Below, one piece after another: positions 18,568 to 27,726 of a stretch of 64,000 nucleotides of DNA; positions within the stretch are counted from its first letter, which is position 1, and the number at the start of each line of letters is the position of its first letter. A program made the translations under genes and the position numbers. Below the pieces are notes generated by a model. The model did no database searches. It worked only from the letters and a program-made list of their open reading frames with translations, and was not told the origin of the DNA. Source of the DNA: Emcibacteraceae bacterium (GTDB taxonomy: Bacteria > Pseudomonadota > Alphaproteobacteria > Sphingomonadales > Emcibacteraceae); the NCBI GenBank assembly GCA_041396985.1, contig JAWKXO010000006.1, positions 1 to 64,000 of the forward strand, read 5' to 3'.

Positions 18568-19698
18568 ATGTCAAAACAGGATTATTATGAATTATTGGGT
18601 GTCAGTCGCACAGTCGATTCTGTCACGCTCAAAGCCGCATATCGCAAACTTGCCATGCAATATCACCCGGACCGAAATCCGAATGATAACGAGGCAGAAG
18701 CAAAGTTTAAAGAAGTCAATGAAGCCTATGATATCCTTAAGGATGATCAAAAACGCGCCGCATATGACCAGTTTGGCCATAGCGCCTTTGAAAATGGCGG
18801 CATGGGTGGAGGCCGAGGATTTCATGGATTTGAAGCTTCGGGTTTTTCTGATATTTTTGAAGATCTGTTTGGCATGGCCAGTGGGCATCGAAGAGATCCA
18901 AATGCGGCCAGACGCGGAGCGGACCTCCGTTATAATCTCAGCATAACCCTGGAAGACGCCTTCCGTGGCAAGTCTGCAAAAATAACGATCCCAACAGAAA
19001 TTAACTGTGACACCTGCGACGGCAGCGGGGCGGCCGATGGTACAAAACCATCAGCTTGCACCACCTGTAACGGTATCGGCAAGGTCAGAAGCCAGCAGGG
19101 TTTTTTCATGGTTGAGCGAACCTGCCCGACCTGCCAGGGCAAAGGGCTTGTTATTGAAAACCCCTGTAAAGAATGTCACGGTAGCGGCAAAAAGAATAAA
19201 AATAAAACACTGGATGTTAAAATCCCTGCCGGTGTGGAGGAAGGAACAAGAATTCGTCTCGCTGGTGAAGGAAAAGCAGGTTCCCGTGGTGGGCCAGGTG
19301 GAGACCTATATATATTTATCGATATAGAATATCACCCGATCTTTAAACGGGAAGGCTCAACCGTTTTCTGCGAAGTTCCAATCCCTATGACAACGGCTAC
19401 ACTGGGCGGCAAAATAGAAATTCCAACTGTCGGCGGAGAAAAAGCCGAAGTTAAAATCGTGGCGGGCACTTCAAGCGGTAAAAGATACCGAATACAAGGT
19501 AAAGGCATGCCCATTTTGAACCGGGATACATATGGTGACATGGTGATTGAGGCGCGCGTTGAAACGCCGGTCAATCTCAATAAAAAACAAAAAGAACTGT
19601 TACGGGCCTTCGCTGAGGAATGCGGAGATAATGTCAGCCCTGAAGCATCCGGTTTTTTTAATAAAGTTAAGGAATTATGGGAAGATTTAACGGACTAG
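18568..19698 (+). CDS. dnaJ: Chaperone DnaJ (Hsp40)
   Basis: This 376-residue type I J-protein has a J domain (residues 4-68) with the HPD motif (MQYHPDRNP) and a Gly/Phe-rich linker (GGMGGGRGFHGFE). Four zinc motifs follow (CDTCDGSG, CTTCNGIG, CPTCQGKG, CKECHGSG), then the C-terminal client-binding domain. It stimulates DnaK ATPase and delivers unfolded clients. It lies 96 nt after dnaK with a hairpin between and is probably in the same heat-shock transcript. Confidence 0.98.
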   Translation: MSKQDYYELLGVSRTVDSVTLKAAYRKLAMQYHPDRNPNDNEAEAKFKEVNEAYDILKDDQKRAAYDQFGHSAFENGGMGGGRGFHGFEASGFSDIFEDLFGMASGHRRDPNAARRGADLRYNLSITLEDAFRGKSAKITIPTEINCDTCDGSGAADGTKPSACTTCNGIGKVRSQQGFFMVERTCPTCQGKGLVIENPCKECHGSGKKNKNKTLDVKIPAGVEEGTRIRLAGEGKAGSRGGPGGDLYIFIDIEYHPIFKREGSTVFCEVPIPMTTATLGGKIEIPTVGGEKAEVKIVAGTSSGKRYRIQGKGMPILNRDTYGDMVIEARVETPVNLNKKQKELLRAFAEECGDNVSPEASGFFNKVKELWEDLTD

Positions 19699-19722
19699 AA
19701 AAATAAGAACAGGATAACTGGT

Positions 19723-20196
19723 TTATTCTTCTTCCAAAACAAACCCTGCCTGATTTTCCATTTTTTCAAGGAAGCTGTTCATGAGATCAACTTCTTCACC
19801 ATCGGCAAAGGACATCAGTTCATTTATCCAGATATTGTATTTTTCAATTGCTTCTGACAATCTGGATTTTCCTTCTTCCGTCAAGGCAACACTATAGATG
19901 CGCCGATCTGTCGGAAGCGATTTTTTTTTCAAAAGCCCACTTGCCTGCAAGCGCGCAGTCATTCCGGTCATATTGGCGTTAGATACATTTAATGTACGGG
20001 AAAGGTTGCTCATTGTGATCTGCCCGCCCTCAGTGCAGTCAATTGCAAGAAGCACTTCATACTGAGCTAGGGACATGGAAAATGCCTGTTTCATCCGGCG
20101 GTCAAGCTCCTGTGTGAGGCGATAACTGTTTCCAATCATTCGGCTCATTAGCTTGGTTTTCTGACAAGGTCCCCCTACAATTTTTGCAAACTTCAT
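19723..20196 (-). CDS. MarR-family transcriptional regulator
   Basis: This winged-helix regulator has 157 residues from the ATG at 20196. That start is preferred because GGAG lies 8 nt upstream; the frame is open to 20250. The MarR core is visible: MSLAQYEVLLAIDC, the recognition helix region (ITMSNLSRTLNVSNANMTGM), and the wing LLKKKSLPTDRRIYSVALTEEG. Its ligand is unknown. It converges on dnaJ (24 nt apart) and is divergent from the decarboxylase at 20461, which is its likely target. A palindrome at 20278-20297 is a candidate operator. Confidence 0.9.
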   Translation of the reverse strand: MKFAKIVGGPCQKTKLMSRMIGNSYRLTQELDRRMKQAFSMSLAQYEVLLAIDCTEGGQITMSNLSRTLNVSNANMTGMTARLQASGLLKKKSLPTDRRIYSVALTEEGKSRLSEAIEKYNIWINELMSFADGEEVDLMNSFLEKMENQAGFVLEEE

Positions 20197-20277
20197 AGAA
20201 ACTACTCCTAACACCCAACTCAAATACTCTACTGGAAAAACCACAAACACCCTGCGACAAGATTTGTTACAATATCA

Positions 20278-20297
20278 CTAGATTATTATTTGTCTAG
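20278..20297. promoter_or_regulatory. Palindrome CTAGA-N10-TCTAG, candidate MarR operator
   Basis: Exact 5-bp inverted arms are spaced ten bases apart, giving a 20-bp site typical in size for MarR dimers. It lies in the gap between the MarR gene and the decarboxylase, about 80 nt upstream of the MarR start. Confidence 0.4.
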
Positions 20298-20339
20298 CTT
20301 TTCCCCTTACTATGTAACATTTTACTTATATTAAGATCA

Positions 20340-20353
20340 TTGATATAAATCAA
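20340..20353. promoter_or_regulatory. FNR/FixK-type box TTGAT-N4-ATCAA
   Basis: The site reads TTGAT, ATAA, ATCAA, an exact match to the FNR consensus. It lies 107 nt upstream of the decarboxylase ATG and 143 nt upstream of the MarR ATG, so either gene could respond to low oxygen. Confidence 0.5.
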
Positions 20354-20460
20354 ACATATATATTTTATACATCTTAAAAAACCGTTAACTGCTTCTATTG
20401 CAATTTAATTAACATAACGATAACAATAGGTTTTTTATTGGATTAATTCATAGGCCAAAG

Positions 20461-21903
20461 ATGGTAAAAGAAAATTTCCATTTTAACTCAAAGCTGGTTA
20501 TTGAAGCACTGACTGATTACCTGGAAGACTGTGAAAATGATCAGTGTCCTGTAATAAACCAACAACCGATTTCAAATATTATTGAAGACCTAAGCCTGGA
20601 ACTATATGTAAAAACAGGTGGCTTGAACGGTGATAAATTATCTGACTTTTTAAAAACCTATCTAAAAAATACAACCAGACTACATCATAAGCATTATATG
20701 GCTCATCAGGTGAGTGTTCCTCATACAATGGGTGCACTTGGCTCGTTCATTGATGGCGTGACCAATAATGCCATGGCCATTTATGAAATGGGCCCTTCTG
20801 CCACGGCAATTGAATTTTTTATGATTAACTGGATGCTTGAAAAAATTGGCTGGACCCCATCCCCTGTGCCGGGAACGGGCAGCATCGATCCTGCTCGTTC
20901 TTATGGTGGTGGCGTAATGACACACGGCGGATCACTTGCCAATTTAACAGCATTGACAGCTGCCAGGACTGCCATGTTCCCTGAAATATGGCGGGATGGC
21001 AACCCGGGCAATATAGTGGTGTTGGTACCAGAACAATCCCATTAGTCCCTTAAACGTACGGTCGGCATTATCGGACTGGGAGAGAAAAACTGCATTTCGA
21101 TGCCTGCCGATGAGGATGGAAGAGTGCTTCCAGCCCAAATTCCAGCGTTAATCGACAAACTTGAAAATGACGGCAAAAGGATCATGGCTATTGTGGGGAA
21201 TGCCTGTGGCACGGCAGCGGGGCTTTATGATCCGTTGGAGGAAATTGGCGTAATTTGCAATGAGCGAAAAATCTGGTTTCATGTTGATGCCGCCCACGGC
21301 GCCGGTGCCATTGTATGTGATGAATATCGTCATCTGGTGCGGGGCATCAGAAGCGCTGACAGTGTGATCTGGGACGCCCATAAAATGTTCAGAACTCCAG
21401 TGTTGTGTGCTGCAGTACTTGTAAAGGATCATCGCCATATCGAGCATGCCTTTTCCCAGGAAGCAAGCTACCTTGTCCATGACAAGGAACAGCCCGGCAT
21501 TGATCTTATGATGCGCGCTGTTGAATGTACCAAAAGCGGCCTTGGGTTAAAAATGTTTATGTCCCTGGCGGCAATGGGTGAAAAAGGTCTATGTGATTAT
21601 ATCAGTAGCCGCAACAGGCTTGCCATTGATGCTGCAAATTATATTAATAACCTTGACGATTTTGAATGCCCTGTGATGCCGGAAACTTGTATTCTTTGTT
21701 TTCGTATTGGAAGCGATAACAGACGTCAGCTTGAAATACGGAAAAAGCTCCTGCAAAAGGGTCATTATTATATTTCAACAACATTATATAAAAATGCCCG
21801 CTGGTTAAGATGCGTACTGATTAATCCGGAAACGACACTGAATGATCTTAAAGGTCTGTTTGATGAAGTCCGGAAAATAAACAGCGAACTTGATCAAAAC
21901 TAA
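20461..21903 (+). pseudogene. PLP-dependent (group II) decarboxylase interrupted by one in-frame TAG
   Basis: One reading frame of 481 codons encodes a complete group II amino-acid decarboxylase except for a TAG at 21043-21045 (codon 195). Before it lie YGGGVMTHGGSLANLTALTAAR and VPEQSH; after it SLKRTVGIIGLGE. The family usually reads HYS here, so the stop is one base from a Tyr codon. The second half holds the cofactor motifs HVDAAHGAGA and the PLP lysine DAHKM (Lys308 of the joined frame). Neither half would work alone. The N-terminal length resembles diaminobutyrate/glutamate-type decarboxylases, but the substrate cannot be named. A MarR gene and an FNR-type box lie upstream. It may be a recent inactivation or a base error. 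Confidence 0.85.
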
Positions 21904-22238
21904 AGGGCGTTAATGATCGTATCAGCTGTTAAAATCTGTGGTAAGATTTCCGGATTATCCAATGTTCTGCCTGCCGGAAAATAAAGATAAAGCGGCACGC
22001 CAATCCGGCCATAACTTTGAAGGGTTTTTGTAATCTCGGGGTTCTGGTTGGTCCAGTCAGCTTCCATAACCTGAATATTTTTTTCTTGAAAAGCCTGATG
22101 AACCTCGCTTCTGGAAAGAGCAACCCGTTCATTCAACTTACAGGTGACACACCAGTCAGCAGTAAAATAAACAAATACCGGTTTTTTCTGGTCAAGTAAT
22201 GATTTTAGTTTATCAGGTGCAAATGAAACGGCATTCAA
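21900..22238 (-). CDS. Thioredoxin-like domain, split C-terminal part of a DsbD/ScsB protein
   Basis: This 112-residue fragment carries FTADWCVTCKLNERVAL and the cis-Pro region RIGVPLYLYFP, exactly the C-terminal periplasmic domain of DsbD/ScsB-type disulfide reductases. It lacks a signal peptide, so alone it would stay in the cytoplasm. It begins with a TTG overlapping the TGA of the upstream gene. One extra base in the GGG run at 22247-22249 (written strand CCC) would fuse the two frames into about 694 residues, the usual length. Fusion by frameshift in the ancestor, or translational coupling, are both possible; the first seems more likely. Its stop overlaps the stop of the convergent decarboxylase. 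Confidence 0.75.
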   Translation of the reverse strand: MNAVSFAPDKLKSLLDQKKPVFVYFTADWCVTCKLNERVALSRSEVHQAFQEKNIQVMEADWTNQNPEITKTLQSYGRIGVPLYLYFPAGRTLDNPEILPQILTADTIINAL

Positions 22239-23983
22239 TCCATCTTCCCTGAGACAGTCGTCAGCTGTTCCGCTTTATGATCTGAAATATAAAATCCTGA
22301 ATAAACGATTAGCCCCAAGCAAAGCCCCAGCACCGCTTTCCAGACAATACCTTCTTTCTTTAAGGAAAGTAACAGAAGGGCCAGCAACAAACTGGCAATA
22401 ATACTAATGGCCATTGCATCAACGCCAGCCTGGTTACCCAATATCCAGAAAAGCCAGACGGCCGTTGCCAGCATTGGAAATCCCAGTATATTTCTCATCG
22501 TTTCCATCCATGCCCCGGGACGTGGCAATAGCTTTCTAAGCGATGGCACATAACAGAATAATAGATAGGGAAAAGAAAGCCCAAGCCCAAGCGCAATAAA
22601 AATGGAAAACCCGCTTAAGCCGCCAGCAATAAATGCGTACCCTAATGCACTGGCCATAAAGGGTGCGGTACAGGGTGTGGCTACCACAACCACCAGAAAC
22701 CCAGTAAAAAATGAAGCCCGTCGGCTATTGCTTTCAGAATTAATAAGTCCCTGCCCGAGACCCGCAAATTGACTTCCAAATTCAAAATAACCCAGCAGAT
22801 TAAGACCGATTAAAACCATCAAAAGGCCAAGAGCAAAATTAACCACCGGCATCTGCATGTGAAAACCCCACCCAACAGACAGCAAGCTAACGACCGCCCC
22901 AATCAGGCCAAAACAGACTACAACCCCTGCCGTATAAAGAAGACCGCTTAGTCGCGCTTCTTTCTCTTCCTTATTGTTTAAGGCAACAATGCTCATGACT
23001 TTCAGACTTAAAATCGGGAAAACACAGGGCATTAAATTAAGGATAATGCCACCGATAAAAGCAAAGGCAAGTGCACTTAAAAGGTTAAGTGTTGACTTTG
23101 GAACAGCGGCTTCCGTATTCATTCTCTCCATTGGCGAAGCAATCGGCAATGAGGACTTATTTGCAGAAATTTGAAATGCAAGATTTTTCCCGTCACCTGT
23201 TTTAAAAGTCAGGACATAGCTGAATTCTTCATTATCAGTATACCCATAGGCTTTTTTAAAACGGCCAATAATTTCACCGTCCACAAATGAAAGATCCTGC
23301 CGGTAACTATTGGCCATCATACCTTCATTAAAAGGAAACAGATATGCGCTTTCAATGACCGGATAATCAGAAGGGATTCTTGCCTTAACGGTAAAATTTT
23401 CTTCATCGGTATAAAAAGAACTTTGCCAATTTACTGTATCCGGCATATCAGCCTTTGCCATCTGGACAACAGATGCCATCCGCTCATTCGGAACGGATTG
23501 TCCAACCGGCAGTTTGAATGTTATTCCCGTTTCCTGCGGCACGCATAGACTATCAGAGCAAATCAGCCAGAAGGCATTTCCACCTATATCCAGGTCAGCG
23601 CCTTTATAATCTTCTGAAAGGCTGGCATCTGCAATCATGGTTACCGTGCTTTCATAACCATATGTCACAATATCTTCAAACGGGATCAGATGTGGTGTGG
23701 TAAACTGCAAATCCCCGATTTCCAGTCCTTCAGGCAACTTCCAGTCCATGGTGAGCTTAAGCCCGGCATCCCCCGGGTTTTCCCAATACCCATGCCACCC
23801 GGGATTAGGGGTCATCTGAATCACAATCTGAAAATGATCCCCCGGGGAAACCGAACTCTGATCGGCATTGAGTTCCAGCGTGGCAAGATCCGTTTGTACA
23901 ACCGCCGCAATGCTGCCGGTCAGCGAAGACAGGAACATCAGAATTGTGGCTAATAACACCTGCCTGAATGGACGACTTATCAT
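22235..23983 (-). CDS. DsbD/ScsB-family protein-disulfide reductase, N-terminal and membrane domains
   Basis: This 582-residue inner-membrane protein has a signal peptide (about 1-27) and a periplasmic domain (about 28-290) with paired cysteines WLICSDSLCVPQE. Eight or so membrane helices follow, with the redox cysteines in NLMPCVFPILSLKV and VVATPCTAPFMAS. It should pass electrons from cytoplasmic thioredoxin to the periplasm. The C-terminal thioredoxin domain normally fused to it lies in the next, overlapping frame (21900-22238), probably because of a one-base slip near 22247. If the split is real, electron relay would be lost or need the separate domain. Confidence 0.85.
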   Translation of the reverse strand: MISRPFRQVLLATILMFLSSLTGSIAAVVQTDLATLELNADQSSVSPGDHFQIVIQMTPNPGWHGYWENPGDAGLKLTMDWKLPEGLEIGDLQFTTPHLIPFEDIVTYGYESTVTMIADASLSEDYKGADLDIGGNAFWLICSDSLCVPQETGITFKLPVGQSVPNERMASVVQMAKADMPDTVNWQSSFYTDEENFTVKARIPSDYPVIESAYLFPFNEGMMANSYRQDLSFVDGEIIGRFKKAYGYTDNEEFSYVLTFKTGDGKNLAFQISANKSSLPIASPMERMNTEAAVPKSTLNLLSALAFAFIGGIILNLMPCVFPILSLKVMSIVALNNKEEKEARLSGLLYTAGVVVCFGLIGAVVSLLSVGWGFHMQMPVVNFALGLLMVLIGLNLLGYFEFGSQFAGLGQGLINSESNSRRASFFTGFLVVVVATPCTAPFMASALGYAFIAGGLSGFSIFIALGLGLSFPYLLFCYVPSLRKLLPRPGAWMETMRNILGFPMLATAVWLFWILGNQAGVDAMAISIIASLLLALLLLSLKKEGIVWKAVLGLCLGLIVYSGFYISDHKAEQLTTVSGKMD

Positions 23984-24105
23984 GCCTCTGACTTACACCC
24001 TTTTAAACATTCAGGGCAAGCAAATTTTATCTGTAACGCACACACTTATTTAATATATAGTCACTATGGTTATTAAAAAATAATCGGATCGGAGAAAACA
24101 GAAAT

Positions 24106-25119
24106 ATGAACATTCTGGTTACCGGGGGCACCGGATATATAGGAAGCCACACCGTATTACAATTACTGGAAGCAGGACATCAGGTCACGGTAATTGATAA
24201 TCTGTGCAATTCGTCGCCCGAATCCCTAAACCGGATTAAAAATATTACCGGCATCAACGAAATATCCTTTTATGAGATGGATATTCGTGATGCTGACCGC
24301 CTGAATGGACTGTTTAGTGATCATAATTTCGATGCCGTCATCCATTTTGCCGGACTTAAAGCAGTCGGCGAAAGCACCCAAAAGCCCCTTGAATATTATG
24401 ACAATAATGTTGGCGGCACCACGGTTCTCTGCGAAGCCATGAAAAAAGCGGGGGTTAAAACACTGGTTTTCAGCTCATCCGCAACCGTTTATGGCGATCC
24501 CAAAACCGTGCCGATTAATGAAGATGCTCCAACCGGTGGAACCACCAATCCATATGGCACATCAAAGTTGATGATCGAACAGATGCTCTCCGATCTATAT
24601 AATTCCGACGGGGCATGGAATATTGCCCGTCTTCGCTATTTTAATCCGGTTGGCGCCCATGAAAGCGGCCTGATTGGTGAGGACCCCACCGGAATTCCCA
24701 ACAACCTGATGCCCTATATCACCCAGGTTGCCGCCGGCAAATTAAAGGAGTTATCGGTATTTGGTGATGATTATGACACACCGGACGGCACAGGCGTACG
24801 TGATTATATCCATGTTGTCGATCTGGCAAACGGTCACTTAAAAGCATTAGAAAAATTAGAGGAAAAGCCAGGGCTGGTAACTTTTAACCTTGGTACAGGC
24901 AACGGCTATAGTGTGCTTGATGCCATTCACGCTTTTGAAAACGTGAATAAAATCAAAATCCCTTATAAAATCGCGCCACGGCGTGCCGGGGATATTGCCA
25001 GCTGCTACGCCGACCCCACCCGCGCAAAAACTGACCTACACTGGCAGGCGACAAAAAACCTTAATGACATGGTCCGTGATGCCTGGAACTGGCAGTCAAA
25101 AAATCCAAACGGTTATTAA
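24106..25119 (+). CDS. galE: UDP-glucose 4-epimerase
   Basis: This extended SDR enzyme interconverts UDP-glucose and UDP-galactose for surface polysaccharide and galactose metabolism. The 337-residue product has the NAD motif [10 protein letters not shown] at its N-terminus, [22 protein letters not shown], the catalytic YGTSK ([11 protein letters not shown]) and [13 protein letters not shown]. It is preceded by CGGAG about 8 nt from the ATG. Its stop overlaps the stop of the convergent gene by 2 nt (25117-25118). Confidence 0.96.
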   Translation: MNILVTGGTGYIGSHTVLQLLEAGHQVTVIDNLCNSSPESLNRIKNITGINEISFYEMDIRDADRLNGLFSDHNFDAVIHFAGLKAVGESTQKPLEYYDNNVGGTTVLCEAMKKAGVKTLVFSSSATVYGDPKTVPINEDAPTGGTTNPYGTSKLMIEQMLSDLYNSDGAWNIARLRYFNPVGAHESGLIGEDPTGIPNNLMPYITQVAAGKLKELSVFGDDYDTPDGTGVRDYIHVVDLANGHLKALEKLEEKPGLVTFNLGTGNGYSVLDAIHAFENVNKIKIPYKIAPRRAGDIASCYADPTRAKTDLHWQATKNLNDMVRDAWNWQSKNPNGY

Positions 25120-26057
25120 TGTGCCGCTTTGAACTGTCCTGTCGGTCTGTACTGAATAAGATATTTTGGGATGATCGCTTCTACCGGCGTTGGGGTTACA
25201 CCCAAATCTGATAATGTCGGTAATTCACCACTGACAATATTATCTTTTTCCAGCATTCTGAGCTGATCCATCGTCAACATCGGGTTTGGCAGCATACCGA
25301 GGAAAAATGCCTTAAAATAGGCAAGCTTCAGCGGCAGGTTGATCATGGGTACATTCTGCTGGGTTTCTTCATTAACCAGCTTCATCAATTTCCGCATGCT
25401 ATAAACTTCCGGCCCGCCCAATTCATAAGTTTTGCCATAAGCATTGCTGTTCCCTAAAACTTTACCCATGGCAGACGCCAGATCACCGACATAAATCGGC
25501 TGCATTTTACTGTCGCCACAAACAACAGGTAAAATCTGGAACATTTTGGCAAGAGCCGCGAATTTATTAAAGAAGCCATCATCCGGCCCGAAAACAACGC
25601 TTGAGCGAAGAATTGTGGCATTTGGAAAATTCTTAAAAACGGCTTCCTCCCCTGCCGCCTTTGAGCGGGCATATTTCGATGAGGACTCCTTATCAGCACC
25701 AATTGACGACAAATGTATAAGATGCTTAACTCCGGCAATTGCCGAAATTTCGGCAATCAATTCCGCCCCTTTATGATGAACGCCTTCAAAGGTCTGGGAC
25801 CCGCTTTCATAAAGAATACCAACAAGATTGATGACGTAATCGGCATTCTTCACGGCTGCTTCTACAGATAATCGGTTGCGGATATTGGCCTGGGCAATTT
25901 GTATCTGGCCAAGCTCGCCCAGCGGTTTAAGGAATAAAGCATTATTTGGCTGCCGTACTGCCACACGGATGCGATAACCCGCTTTTGCAAGATGCTGTAC
26001 CAGCGTTTTTCCAATAAAGCCCGAGCCACCAAAAATAGTAACCAACTCACCGCTCAT
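25116..26057 (-). CDS. Complex I NDUFA9-subunit-family SDR protein
   Basis: This 313-residue atypical SDR protein begins [22 protein letters not shown] (Rossmann motif). It carries [39 protein letters not shown] and a PIYVGDLA motif, a pattern shared with the NDUFA9-like proteins of alphaproteobacteria and the mitochondrial complex I accessory subunit. In bacteria the role is not settled, with quinone- or NAD(P)H-related functions suggested. It stands alone on the minus strand, convergent with galE. Confidence 0.85.
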   Translation of the reverse strand: MSGELVTIFGGSGFIGKTLVQHLAKAGYRIRVAVRQPNNALFLKPLGELGQIQIAQANIRNRLSVEAAVKNADYVINLVGILYESGSQTFEGVHHKGAELIAEISAIAGVKHLIHLSSIGADKESSSKYARSKAAGEEAVFKNFPNATILRSSVVFGPDDGFFNKFAALAKMFQILPVVCGDSKMQPIYVGDLASAMGKVLGNSNAYGKTYELGGPEVYSMRKLMKLVNEETQQNVPMINLPLKLAYFKAFFLGMLPNPMLTMDQLRMLEKDNIVSGELPTLSDLGVTPTPVEAIIPKYLIQYRPTGQFKAAH

Positions 26058-26177
26058 ATTCTGTCTCCAGTTTTATATTTGTGCATTCACGTTTTACACA
26101 TTTTTGGACAGAATAGTCCAGATACAAATGAAAATAATATGCATTTAACAGCGTCAGGAATGTCGCTATGCCACTTT

Positions 26178-27698
26178 TTAATGGGAAAATCTGTTTTTGG
26201 TGATGCTAATCCAGTTTTCTTTTTCTACGGATGTAGCATCAGCCTTTCTCGTTAGATAAAATTCATTGGCATAAGGGTTTGAATATCCGATCCAGCCATA
26301 GGAATTCATAATTTCAGTCATCGGCAGCGCTACTCTAGTTTTCAGGTATTTTTCAAAAAAAAGTGAAAAATCAACGCCAGTTGATTCTGACATAGTTTTT
26401 ATCAGGTCTTCAAGCTGAAATTGCTTTCCGCTTTTACCATATTGTACAAATAATGACGTCATAACGTCATCAAGGGATTTTTGACCTTTTGTTTTTGTCC
26501 TTATTTCAGTATCAAGCGCGAAGGCAAGCACCCAGCCCGCATCATATACACCGAACCGGTTTCTGCCCTTTTCCTTTCCTGCATCAACTACGCTCAACCC
26601 TTTAAAAACATCTGAGGTTTCAAACCAGATATAATTACCGATAATATTTTCCATTCGCCGGACGAACCAGTCTTCACTGAGAATACCTTTATTCACAAGA
26701 ACCAGATTGGCATAATAATCGGTCAGCCCTTCCGAAAACCAGCTACCCTGTCCGCGATCAGCCGGACGGATCCTCTGTCCATTCCAAAAATGGAAAAGTT
26801 CATGGGCAATAAAATCCGCCCAGAAAATCGTATTATCTTCAGACAGGGTAAGATTTGTGGTAAAGGCAGCACCATTATTAAAGGCTTCTGCATCTTCCAC
26901 TTCCCCCCTTAAATAAAACATGATGTATTTAGTTTTTGGCGTACCCGGAAAAATGGAAAGATACACGGGAACGATTTTATTTATTACCTGCCCGACAAGT
27001 GGCGATGCCCCACCGAAGTCCCCTAGCAATATAATGCTCAGATCAAAACCGCCTGCACTCATATTCGCCTGATTAAAGTGGCCCAAGGCGAAGCCATTTT
27101 TTTCCAAGGACTGCCAGTTTTCAACAAAATATAAGTACTTCTTCCCGTTTATCTCAGGCCATGGAACAGCAATTTCCCATTCGACCGGAACATCGAAGCT
27201 TACTTTTGCACTTCTTTTCCCGTCAGAGTTCATAAAAAAAGGCTTAGTTACCGAATAAAGACCGCCATTATAGATTTTTCCCGCCTGTTCGTTGCCAAAG
27301 CTCCAGTCTTTTCGGGCATAGCTTAAATCAACATTATAGTTGAGTAAAACTTCTCCATTATATGGTTCCCCTTTTCTTGACAATAACCAATAAGCATCAA
27401 AACCATCACCTTTTTGCTCGATCGACAGTTTATCTCCGCTAACCGTTTTTACATTAAGATTGGTAATAAAATCTGCCCATCCCCGTTTCCAGTCATATGA
27501 CCCGCCTGTCCCTGTAACGATCTTTCCCTCTGTTACCTTCATTCTGGCATTAACACTGGCATATGGTGCGTCGATGGAGAGAATTGTGATTTGAAAAAAG
27601 TCCGAGTTCTTACCCGCCCCGTGCACTGAAAAAGAAAAGCTAAAAAAGGAGTATAAAATTCCGGTCAGAATAGTTTTTATATGTTTTGGCATTTGCAT
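26178..27698 (-). CDS. Secreted M61-like (glycyl aminopeptidase-type) metallopeptidase
   Basis: This 506-residue protein has an N-terminal signal sequence (about 1-27, ending VHGAG). A beta-rich domain follows, then a gluzincin core with the HExxH zinc motif in IAHELFHFWNGQRIRP (about residues 307-322) and the downstream Glu in SEGLTDYYANLVL. This fits family M61, though the N-terminal half is divergent and the usual C-terminal PDZ domain is not evident. It probably acts in the periplasm. It lies 28 nt after the M56 peptidase gene in what looks like a blaI-M56-M61 operon, so it may belong to the same envelope response. Confidence 0.78.
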   Translation of the reverse strand: MQMPKHIKTILTGILYSFFSFSFSVHGAGKNSDFFQITILSIDAPYASVNARMKVTEGKIVTGTGGSYDWKRGWADFITNLNVKTVSGDKLSIEQKGDGFDAYWLLSRKGEPYNGEVLLNYNVDLSYARKDWSFGNEQAGKIYNGGLYSVTKPFFMNSDGKRSAKVSFDVPVEWEIAVPWPEINGKKYLYFVENWQSLEKNGFALGHFNQANMSAGGFDLSIILLGDFGGASPLVGQVINKIVPVYLSIFPGTPKTKYIMFYLRGEVEDAEAFNNGAAFTTNLTLSEDNTIFWADFIAHELFHFWNGQRIRPADRGQGSWFSEGLTDYYANLVLVNKGILSEDWFVRRMENIIGNYIWFETSDVFKGLSVVDAGKEKGRNRFGVYDAGWVLAFALDTEIRTKTKGQKSLDDVMTSLFVQYGKSGKQFQLEDLIKTMSESTGVDFSLFFEKYLKTRVALPMTEIMNSYGWIGYSNPYANEFYLTRKADATSVEKENWISITKNRFSH

Positions 27699-27726
27699 TT
27701 TTAGGATTTTCCGGCCCCAGAGAAAA

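Noticed and set aside
19699..19740. Possible terminator between dnaJ and the MarR gene (CAGGATAACTGG region)
   Set aside because: The stem is short and imperfect; not a convincing terminator.
21046..21903. Second half of the decarboxylase as an independent protein starting at 21100
   Set aside because: It is in the same frame as the first half, begins in the middle of a conserved domain and lacks a ribosome-binding site; a broken gene is the better explanation.
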